In this document: positions 13,756 through 19,494 of the stretch, one piece after another
How positions within the stretch are numbered: position 1 is the stretch's first letter
How the letters are laid out: the number at the start of each line of letters is the position of its first letter
Assembly (NCBI GenBank): GCA_965178525.1
Contig: CBCXVS010000130.1
Location: 1 to 19,494, forward strand
Direction: 5' to 3'
Source of the DNA: CBCXVS01 sp965178525
Lineage (GTDB): Bacteria; Tectomicrobia; Entotheonellia; Entotheonellales; Entotheonellaceae
DNA: 19,494 nucleotides
Program-made: the position numbers and the translations under genes
Notes under the pieces: generated by a model
Told to the model about the DNA's origin: nothing
Seen by the model: the letters and a program-made list of their open reading frames with translations, nothing else
The model's database searches: none

Positions 13756-15072
13756 CTAGCTCGGGTACTTGCCAAACATGATCCAGCCGCCGCTGCTAGG
13801 CGTCGTAAAAGCAGCCAGAGCCGTCTCGGCCCGTACCGTCACCTGGCGCTGACCAGCAATGCCCCGGAGCTGTTCAATACTATCGGTGTACATGGCGGTG
13901 CGAGTGCGCCCGTTGCCCAGATTGCCACCACTGGAGCTGAAGGGATGCGGGCCCTCGACTCTGATATCGTCAGCGTAAAACGCGAAGGCATCTCCACGCT
14001 TCACGCCGTGCCACTGGAAACCTTCCAGAAAAAACTGGGCCATGGTGGCGTAACCATCGTAGGGGTTGAAGATATCGACGTCCGCCGGACCTAGTCCGGC
14101 GCCCTCATACATCCTCCGGGCCGCGCGGTCCGTCCAATCTTCGATTTCATCCAAGTCCGGCTGCGTGGTGCGCGGTTTGAAGTTGTGCTGAGAATGGTTC
14201 AGCACATAGACGGGTGGCTGCTTCATATCCTTGGCGCGCTCGGCGGTGGTGAAGAGATAGGCGGCGGAAGCGTTCACCGGCCGGTCACAGTCCCATATCC
14301 TGAGAGGATTCAGGATATATCGCGAGGTCACGTAGTCTTCCACGGTAATTTGATCAATCCCATGGGTGGCGTTGAAGCCCCAAGGTATCATGAGGCCGTT
14401 GCGGTGCTGATTGATCACGAAGGGGGCCAGGTCATCGTGGTGGCCGCCATATTTGAGGCAATATTGATTGTGGGGGAAGATGTTAATGAAGTCGTTCCCG
14501 CCATGATTTCCCCAGGGCGCCGTCCACTGGCGGGCGCCTCTAGCGTAGTCCTCCGCGTTCTCTCCGCCGCGGCGATACCGGCCTTCCAGGTTGCCCGTCG
14601 GGTAGATCATCAGGCAGGTGTTGCACAGGCCATCACCCACGGCTTGGGAGGCGAGGCCGACCATTTCGCTGATGTTTGGCACATTGGAGGGGGCATACGT
14701 GACGTTGGGCAGGCCCATCTGCTCGATCAGCCACGCCGCGTTCACCAGCGTGAGCCCCCACTCGGAGTCGTAGGGCGGGTCAAAGTAGGGCCGCGGCGCC
14801 CATTGCGACACGGAACCGCCACTGGTGCCGGCGATGTGGCTCTGGCAGCAAATGATGCCGTCAATCTGGTCGGGCGTTACGCCCGCGTCGTCCATTGCCT
14901 TCTGGCAGGCAAGTATGGAGTAGGCGCCCAGGGTTTTGTCCATCGAGGTACCGTCCCAGCGCCGGTCAACTGGGGAATGACCGAACCCGGCAACCGCGAC
15001 TTTGCCCCGGTGCTCCCACACCTCCAGACCGTCTTTGTCTCTCCGCCAAGAATAATTGCTCTGCGTCGCCAT
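13756..15072 (-). CDS. Thiolase-fold protein (lipid-transfer/SCP2-thiolase-like), possible retro-aldolase
   Basis: 438-residue thiolase-superfamily protein of the lipid-transfer-protein type. It has the N-terminal KVAVAGFGHSP strand, the KAMDDAGVTPDQIDGIICCQSH segment (about residues 58-79), FNPYDGYATMAQFFLEGF and the C-terminal SSSGGNLGNGRT and EQLRGIAGQRQV blocks. Where classical thiolases carry the nucleophile in a C-A-S-G context, this protein has SNVPNIS (residues 129-135) and no cysteine nearer than C150. That, with a DUF35 partner encoded just upstream, resembles the Ltp2-ChsH2-type aldolases that cleave acyl-CoA side chains of steroids (inference). The frame could start at 15090 or earlier, but AAGAAAGGGCG precedes the ATG at 15072. 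It ends convergently with the serine hydrolase gene. Confidence 0.87.
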   Translation of the reverse strand: MATQSNYSWRRDKDGLEVWEHRGKVAVAGFGHSPVDRRWDGTSMDKTLGAYSILACQKAMDDAGVTPDQIDGIICCQSHIAGTSGGSVSQWAPRPYFDPPYDSEWGLTLVNAAWLIEQMGLPNVTYAPSNVPNISEMVGLASQAVGDGLCNTCLMIYPTGNLEGRYRRGGENAEDYARGARQWTAPWGNHGGNDFINIFPHNQYCLKYGGHHDDLAPFVINQHRNGLMIPWGFNATHGIDQITVEDYVTSRYILNPLRIWDCDRPVNASAAYLFTTAERAKDMKQPPVYVLNHSQHNFKPRTTQPDLDEIEDWTDRAARRMYEGAGLGPADVDIFNPYDGYATMAQFFLEGFQWHGVKRGDAFAFYADDIRVEGPHPFSSSGGNLGNGRTRTAMYTDSIEQLRGIAGQRQVTVRAETALAAFTTPSSGGWIMFGKYPS

Positions 15073-15131
15073 GGATCGCCCTTTCTTCATGACAAATCGA
15101 TATGAAGCGTCGTTTGCGCCGTCGTGTTGAG

Positions 15132-15542
15132 CTAGTCGACTACGCGCCATTCGTGGATCAATTGGCCCGGTGCCGCCTCCTCAAATGTGACCTCGACGGC
15201 GGCGCCCACCGGGACCTCGTAGGCTGGCGTCCCGGGAAGGTTGGCGTAAAAATTGACCGTTGGGTCTTCGTCCAGGGTGACCATCGCAAGATTGTAGGGC
15301 TGATCCGGCATGCGCCGGTTGAGCCGGCCGTCCTCAATGACGATATACGTGGCAATGTGGCCCTTCCCGCTGACCTCTTTCCACTCCAGTTTTTCGGCAG
15401 ACCCGCAGATCTGGCAGGCCGGTTGCGGTGGATACTGGAGCTTGTCGCAGGCAGTGCAGTTCTGCAAGACCAATCGCTTTTCGTTGACCGCATCCCAGAA
15501 AGGTTGGCTCAATTCATCAGGTACCGGGATAACCTTCGGCAT
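15132..15542 (-). CDS. Zn-ribbon/OB-fold protein (DUF35), partner of the thiolase-fold protein
   Basis: 136-residue DUF35 protein: a rubredoxin-like zinc ribbon with C29-x2-C32 and C43-x2-C46, then an acyl-CoA-binding OB fold (GKGHIATYIVIEDG, PYNLAMVTLDEDPTVNFYANL, VPVGAAVEVTFEE). The N-terminal helix SQPFWDAVNEKRLVLQNC is classic. DUF35 proteins form complexes with thiolase-fold enzymes and help hold the CoA substrate. The gene for such an enzyme begins 59 nt downstream, and the order DUF35 then thiolase on one transcript fits. GGAG at 15550-15553 lies 7 nt before the ATG. All zinc ligands are present. Known examples act in archaeal HMG-CoA synthesis, acyl-CoA aldol cleavage or ketothiolase complexes. 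Confidence 0.92.
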   Translation of the reverse strand: MPKVIPVPDELSQPFWDAVNEKRLVLQNCTACDKLQYPPQPACQICGSAEKLEWKEVSGKGHIATYIVIEDGRLNRRMPDQPYNLAMVTLDEDPTVNFYANLPGTPAYEVPVGAAVEVTFEEAAPGQLIHEWRVVD

Positions 15543-15645
15543 CGTGTCGCTCCATTTTCAGTGCTTTATGTGATCTAGGAAACCTAGACGGCCTTGCCAG
15601 GAACGCCTGTTTGGCTGCTATGGATGGACAAAAAATTCAGGGCAC

Positions 15646-15674
15646 ATTTTGCGCGCGCACCTAAGTATTGTCAA
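15646..15674 (-). promoter_or_regulatory. Sigma-70-like promoter of the DUF35-thiolase operon
   Basis: On the - strand, TTGACA (15674-15669) and CAAAAT (15651-15646) are 17 nt apart: a perfect -35 and a 4/6 -10. It points towards the DUF35 gene and would give a leader of about 95 nt that includes a small CTAGG-aaa-CCTAG stem (15575-15587). Confidence 0.5.
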
Positions 15675-15746
15675 GCGGGGGCAGCGTCTTGAAGGCATCT
15701 AGGAGGCTGTCCGGCAAAACCATTCGCCCGACGCATCGGTTCGGAG

Positions 15747-15775
15747 TTGTCCCGTGAGAGATATCAGGCGATAAT
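15747..15775 (+). promoter_or_regulatory. Candidate sigma-70 promoter for the MFS transporter
   Basis: TTGTCC (15747-15752) and GATAAT (15770-15775) are separated by 17 nt, with 4/6 and 5/6 matches. It would start transcription near 15782, about 120 nt before the MFS start codon. Confidence 0.4.
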
Positions 15776-15904
15776 ACCGCCTTCTCTAACGGTGATGCAC
15801 GTTGAGATGTTCATACCGTTTGAAGTGGATGTCGTGGTCGACGACGATCGCCTTCTTTCCTCGTTAACTGGCGCCATCAGGCAGGCTGTGGGGCAGATAC
15901 GGAT

Positions 15905-17503
15905 ATGGCAAACACAACTCAAACCGCGTCTCCCCGCACCCTCTTGCAAGTTGATACACAAGCGGCCTACTATAAATGGCTGGTCGCCGGTACCGTACTC
16001 CTGGCTGGCGCGACGCAAACCTTTGGCGGGGGGAGCAGTGTGACGCTGGCGATCCCTCGCATTATGACCACCTTTGGCGCCGATTTGGCGACGACGCAGT
16101 GGATCACCACCAGTTATTTGATTACACGCACGCTGATGGTGCCGATCCTCGGCTGGCTCGGCGGCTTCCTGGGTTATCGCAACCTGTTTGTCGGCATCAT
16201 GATCGGCTTTGTCACCACCTCGATTGCCTGTGGCCTGGCCGTGAACCTTCCCATGCTGATCGTGTTTCGCCTCATACAAGGCTTGGTGATGGGCCCAATG
16301 GAAGGGCTGACCGTGATCATCATGGTTAGCACTTTTCCGCCCCACCAACGCGGCATGGCGATTGGTCTGCGCACCATTGGCTGGTCAACCGGACAGATCG
16401 TATCCCTCGTCTTGGGCGGGTATTTGATCGAACTCTTTTCGTGGCGTGTGATCTTTTTCATCGGTATCCCCTCCGGCCTCACCGCGGCTCTACTCGGCTT
16501 GCTCCTTCTCCCCCAGGAGCGCGAATATCAAGGCATCCCGGTCGATTACGCCGGTCTGTTAGCACTCGCCTTGTTCCTCGTACCGCTTCTGTTGGGCATC
16601 AGTTTTGCCCGCCGCGACGATACGGAAACCATGACACTGGCGCTGCTCGGATTCCTGGCCCTCAGTGGAGCCGTCCTGTTTATCCTGCGAGAACTGTTGG
16701 CGCGGCATCCGGCCGTGAATATCCAACTGTTTCGTCTCCCTGCCTTTCGGTTGCTCTTGTGCGCCGCCTTTTTCAATACGATGGGATTATTCGGGGCTCA
16801 ATTCATGATCCCCATTTTCTTGCAACAAGTGATGGGATTCAGCCCGTTGCAAGCCGGGCTGATTATCGTCCCCGCCCTCATTGTGTCTGCCTTTGGCGGG
16901 ACCTTGTCGGGACGATTGAGTGACACGCTCAGCCCGCGCACGCTCATTCTCGTGGGCTTCTCGCTGTTGATTATCGTGTTCAACCTCTTTGCGACCGTGT
17001 CCGCGCTCACCGCGAGCGGCGTCCTGGTGGGCTATATTATGCTCTACCGCATGTGCCTGTTCTCGATCAATACGCCGCTGACGGCGCTGAACGTCCGCAT
17101 CCACAAAGCCGATCAGGTGCGCATGGGACAGGGCCTCCTCGGTATGGTGCGCAATATCGGCGCATCTCTGGGCGTGACCGCCTCCAGCGTCATCTTCGTC
17201 CGCCGTCAGACGCACCATCAGCTGCTGGCCTATAACGCCTATAACGCCACGTCTCCGGCCCATGCGGAAACGGCCCAGGAGATCGCGCGATCCTTGCGAG
17301 ACTCCGGTATTGGCGCCACGGATATCGGCCCCCTGACGCTGCCCGCCATCCGGCGTCAGATGGATATCGAAGCCGTGGCCGCCGGCTTCCGTGATAGCTT
17401 CTTTGCTTTTGGTTTCTGTTTTCTACTGGCAATGCTGCCGATGCTGTTCATTACCCGTCGCCGACTGAGAAACCCACCGTCTGATGCTGCCGTTCGCACA
17501 TGA
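15905..17503 (+). CDS. MFS transporter, DHA2 (EmrB/QacA-like, 14-helix) type
   Basis: 532-residue inner-membrane proton-coupled transporter. Hydrophobic segments spaced for 14 helices run from about residue 25 to 515. Motif A occurs as GWLGGFLGYRNLFV (residues 83-96) in the loop between helices 2 and 3. The FRLIQGLVMGPMEG segment (121-134) and GWSTGQIVSLVLGGYLIELFSWRVIFFIGIPSG (about 159-191) match the antiporter motif region of DHA2 drug exporters. SWR.IFFI.IP is especially typical of EmrB. No membrane-fusion (EmrA) partner is encoded nearby, so it would act alone in the inner membrane. ATG 15905 is taken because the N-terminal amphipathic stretch precedes helix 1 correctly; the ribosome binding site is weak. 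The context suggests transport of a substrate or product of the neighbouring catabolic genes. Confidence 0.92.
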   Translation: MANTTQTASPRTLLQVDTQAAYYKWLVAGTVLLAGATQTFGGGSSVTLAIPRIMTTFGADLATTQWITTSYLITRTLMVPILGWLGGFLGYRNLFVGIMIGFVTTSIACGLAVNLPMLIVFRLIQGLVMGPMEGLTVIIMVSTFPPHQRGMAIGLRTIGWSTGQIVSLVLGGYLIELFSWRVIFFIGIPSGLTAALLGLLLLPQEREYQGIPVDYAGLLALALFLVPLLLGISFARRDDTETMTLALLGFLALSGAVLFILRELLARHPAVNIQLFRLPAFRLLLCAAFFNTMGLFGAQFMIPIFLQQVMGFSPLQAGLIIVPALIVSAFGGTLSGRLSDTLSPRTLILVGFSLLIIVFNLFATVSALTASGVLVGYIMLYRMCLFSINTPLTALNVRIHKADQVRMGQGLLGMVRNIGASLGVTASSVIFVRRQTHHQLLAYNAYNATSPAHAETAQEIARSLRDSGIGATDIGPLTLPAIRRQMDIEAVAAGFRDSFFAFGFCFLLAMLPMLFITRRRLRNPPSDAAVRT

Positions 17504-17529
17504 CGCGGTTGGCCACAGCACTGGCGTTT

Positions 17530-17547
17530 GGGCCACGGCTGTGGCCC
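17530..17547. terminator. Hairpin in the convergent MFS/FAH gap
   Basis: GGGCCAC (17530-17536) and GTGGCCC (17541-17547) pair around GGCT; a competing longer stem uses GGCCACAG further left. It lies midway in the 63-nt gap between two convergent genes, the right place for a bidirectional terminator, but lacks a T-run. Confidence 0.4.
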
Positions 17548-17566
17548 GTCAGAGCGCCTTGGGGGC

Positions 17567-18586
17567 TCAGCGGACCCGCAGCTCGTACCGGTAGTCTTTG
17601 GCGCTCCCTCGCTCGGGCAAAGGTGGCTGTTCTTTGGCTTGGTAGCGGTAGTTGGGATCGGTATTGACCTTGGGAGCAATGGTGCTGCGCAGCACCCCAA
17701 TCCCCTCAACCTCCATCTCAACCACGTCGCCCGGCTGGAGGAAGCGCGCCTGGTCGTATCCCTTGCGGATGGCCTCGCCAATCGAGCCGCCTCCGACCGT
17801 GCCACAGCCTAACACATCCCCTGGTGCGATGCGGCTGTCCCACGAGGCCCGCTCGACCAGCGCCCCCCAGGTATGATACGAGAGACCGCCATCGCTGTCT
17901 TGCAACCAGAAGTCCCCGTTGACTTTGGCCGAGCATTTCACGTGCAGCCGGCCATCGCGGAGGTACGGGGCCATTTCGTCGGTCGTCACCAGCCATGGCC
18001 CCAGGGAGGAAGCCGCGTCCTTGCCCTTGGCGGGGCCGAGGCCCACCGCGCTCTCATCCCGCTGGATGTCGCGACAGCTCCAGTCGTTGAAAATGCAGAA
18101 GCCAGCGATGTAGTCCAGGGCATTGGCCTCGCGGACGTTGCTCCCGGTGCGGCCGATGATACAGCCGAGTTCCAGCTCGTAGTCCAGCATGGCCGCCGCC
18201 GAGGGGTAGGGGACGGGTTCGTCTGGCCCGAAGATGCGGAGGGGGCTGGAAAAGTAGAAGATGGGCATGCGATACCAGGCTTCTTCCCGTTGCCGGGTAC
18301 CCTGGGCAGTAGCGTGCTCCTCGAAGATCATAAAGTCACGTACGGTGGGCGGCTGCAGGACGGGGGCGCGCAGCCGGACGCGCGCCAGAGGGAGTCCCGG
18401 CGCCGCCACGTGCCGGCCCAGGGCGTCCCGCACCCGGTCCACCGCCGCGTCGTCCCATTCCAGCAGAGCCTGCACGTCTCGCAAGGTCTGGGGCGCGCCC
18501 AGTAGCGCCGTCACGTCGATCACCTGGTCGTCCTGAAGGACGCCACAACGCGGTCCGGTCCCGGTATCGTAGGTCAGTAGCTTCAT
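17567..18586 (-). CDS. Fumarylacetoacetate hydrolase (FAH) family protein
   Basis: 339-residue FAH-fold enzyme; the family hydrolyses or decarboxylates beta-diketo or 2-oxo acids and hydrates dienoic acids, using a divalent metal. Metal ligands are visible: E137 and E139 in LDYELELG and D168 in FNDWSCRD. Substrate-side residues lie in GPAKGKDAASSLGPWLV (residues 184-200), where K189-D-A-A-S is characteristic, and a late GCGTVGGGS loop follows. The N-terminal subdomain (residues 1-75) is that of the long FAH form. The frame could start upstream, but GGGAGAG precedes the ATG at 18586, and MKLLTY is the usual beginning. A role in late ring-cleavage steps of an aromatic compound is plausible from the neighbourhood. 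Confidence 0.92.
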   Translation of the reverse strand: MKLLTYDTGTGPRCGVLQDDQVIDVTALLGAPQTLRDVQALLEWDDAAVDRVRDALGRHVAAPGLPLARVRLRAPVLQPPTVRDFMIFEEHATAQGTRQREEAWYRMPIFYFSSPLRIFGPDEPVPYPSAAAMLDYELELGCIIGRTGSNVREANALDYIAGFCIFNDWSCRDIQRDESAVGLGPAKGKDAASSLGPWLVTTDEMAPYLRDGRLHVKCSAKVNGDFWLQDSDGGLSYHTWGALVERASWDSRIAPGDVLGCGTVGGGSIGEAIRKGYDQARFLQPGDVVEMEVEGIGVLRSTIAPKVNTDPNYRYQAKEQPPLPERGSAKDYRYELRVR

Positions 18587-18737
18587 GAGTCTCTCCCTCA
18601 TGCGGATTGGGAGCGTCATTGGCAACTAGCTAAGACGCTGATGGCCAGGGAAATGCTGGCCGGGATGCTGGAACGGATCGGAAGCCTTCAACTGGCAAGG
18701 CATTGAATCTCTAGAGGTGACGGGAACACCGGGACGC

Positions 18738-19103
18738 TTATAGGCGCCCGGAATGGCCATCTGAGCGGAACCAAGGCTTCATTATCGCTTCGTCTGGCCA
18801 CAGGAACTCGAATCCCGCCTCTAGCGCATACTTCTTGTCCAGGTCTTCTCGGTCGCCAATATGATAGTAAACATCCGCCTCGAACTTCGCCTTGACGTCA
18901 GGGAGCATCAGTTTCCCGACGGCAAAGTCTACCGGGATGTTGTGCTGGTCCTAGATGGCCCGCTGGGTGCTAATGGGACGGTCCGAACAACTGCCAATCA
19001 AAAACCCCTTCTCTCGAACTCTTCTCACCATTTCCATGGTCAGGACTCCAGGCGGATCGCCTACTTCCAAGGTACCGTCTATATCAAAACTGATCAATAT
19101 CAC
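18738..19103 (-). pseudogene. HAD-superfamily phosphatase-like gene interrupted by one in-frame TAG
   Basis: From GTG 19103 the - strand reads 50 codons: MILISFDIDGTLEVG has the HAD motif I (D7-I-D9-G-T), and IGSCSDRP (residues 36-43) fits motif II. Codon 51 is TAG (18951-18953). The same frame then stays open for 70 more codons (DQHNIPVDFAVGKLMLPDV, YYHIGDREDLDKKYALEAG) to a TAA at 18738; IGDREDLDK is the acidic motif IV. One base change (for example TGG to TAG) explains the stop. AGAGGA at 19113-19118 is a good ribosome binding site for GTG 19103. All three motifs survive, so the loss is recent, or the stop is read through. Confidence 0.72.
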
Positions 19104-19215
19104 CAAGTCGGTTCCTCTCTTCCCAATGTGTTCGCCGTGCGTTCATGTAAGCGTAAGCGATGCCGTTGGCCGTTTGGGGACCTCATCATCCTTGGAATCA
19201 GGAGGCCCCCGCAAG

Positions 19216-19494
19216 GTCTAGTCAGGGGTGGCGCTCCACACGGTAAAGTTGCCGCCCAGCGGCATGGGACCGCCGGAGACCGCGATCTCAGGCTTGACCC
19301 CGGTGACCTGTCGAGCCCCCGCTTGTCCCTGCAACTGTTGGATGCAGTCGGTGTGCATCCAGAAACGGCTGCGGCCACTCCCGATATTGCCACCGCTGGG
19401 TAAAACGGGGTTCGACCCGAATGGCCTTAAGTCAAGCCAACTCCTTTCTTGATGAAGCAGTTACGCCGATTGCCTGAGACCGACTCTCCTGTCA
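19216..19494 (-). pseudogene. C-terminal remnant of a second thiolase-like (lipid-transfer type) gene
   Basis: On the - strand, NPVLPSGGNIGSGRSRFW, HTDCIQQLQGQAGARQV and VSGGPMPLGGNFTVW run to a TAG at 19216-19218. They match the C-terminal end of lipid-transfer thiolases and resemble the complete thiolase at 13756-15072 (SSSGGNLGNGRT, EQLRGIAGQRQV). Further upstream (about 19435-19465) the related segment NCFIKKG appears in another frame, and yet another frame gives QAIGV just before it, so at least one frameshift separates the pieces. The 5' part lies beyond the window edge. No DUF35 partner is visible. Confidence 0.65.

Larger units (their letters stand above)
15543..15904. other. Divergent intergenic region between DUF35 and MFS genes
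   Basis: 362 bp with no convincing gene. It holds back-to-back promoter candidates for both flanking units. The open frame across 15747-15904 lacks a Shine-Dalgarno sequence and any recognisable motif. No repeated operator was identified by eye. Confidence 0.5.

Noticed and set aside
14185..15105. 306-codon frame antisense to the thiolase gene
   Set aside because: High-GC shadow of the thiolase; no ribosome binding site and no recognisable domain.
8099..18953. Genome-wide stop-codon reassignment to explain the TAA at 8099 and TAG at 18951
   Set aside because: Intact genes here end with TAA (amidohydrolase, serine hydrolase), TAG (HigA, DUF1800, DUF35) and TGA (SDR), so all three work as stops.
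1..19494. CRISPR arrays, tRNA or rRNA genes
   Set aside because: No regularly spaced direct repeats other than the 24-bp coding repeats, and no cloverleaf or rRNA motifs were recognised on either strand.

Overview
The window looks like a chromosome fragment, about 58-60 % GC by eye, from an uncultivated environmental bacterium. The gene set is rich in catabolic oxidoreductases and acyl-CoA-type enzymes, with a DUF1800/DUF1501/NHL unit, a Uma2 nuclease and many toxin-antitoxin remnants. It resembles metagenomic lineages such as Tectomicrobia/Entotheonella, Rokubacteria or deltaproteobacterial relatives; that assignment is a weak inference from gene content only.

Layout. (1) 1-629: a HigB-HigA toxin-antitoxin pair; the toxin frame is open to the window edge. 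(2) 822-2655: a luciferase-like (LLM) flavin/F420 oxidoreductase and an SDR dehydrogenase on the + strand; the last codons of the SDR gene lie inside a palindromic repeat. (3) 2718-3266: a Uma2-family endonuclease on the - strand, then about 540 bp of hairpin-rich non-coding DNA ending in a very strong extended -10 promoter. (4) 3812-7535: a + strand unit of DUF1800 protein, DUF1501 protein and NHL-repeat propeller. (5) 7593-11172: an accessory patch of decayed and mobile DNA. It holds a REP-like palindrome, a cassette-like ORF with five 24-bp repeats encoding a Cys-Tyr-Asp-Gly-Pro-Gly-Gly motif and broken by one in-frame TAA, and directly behind it a well-formed integron attC site. These are followed by a frameshifted esterase, a DUF433-DUF5615 toxin-antitoxin pair whose toxin is split by an IS5-type element, and a dead Gp49-like toxin. 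(6) 11399-13723: amidohydrolase and beta-lactamase-fold serine hydrolase. (7) 13756-15542 (-): a DUF35 zinc-ribbon/OB-fold protein and a thiolase-fold protein without an obvious nucleophilic cysteine, with a recognisable promoter. (8) 15905-17503: a DHA2-type MFS exporter. (9) 17567-18586 (-): a fumarylacetoacetate-hydrolase-fold enzyme. (10) 18738-19494: a HAD phosphatase-like gene killed by one TAG, and the C-terminal remnant of a second thiolase-like gene running off the window.

How the genes may work together (inference): the LLM enzyme, SDR, amidohydrolase, serine hydrolase, DUF35-thiolase pair and FAH-fold enzyme are the kinds of enzymes used to open rings and cleave side chains of aromatic, terpenoid or steroid-like substrates; the MFS protein could export or import a related compound. 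No pathway can be proved from the sequence. The most distinctive finding is the solitary attC site behind a degenerate repeat-protein cassette, in a patch where every accessory gene except the small DUF433 antitoxin gene has been damaged.
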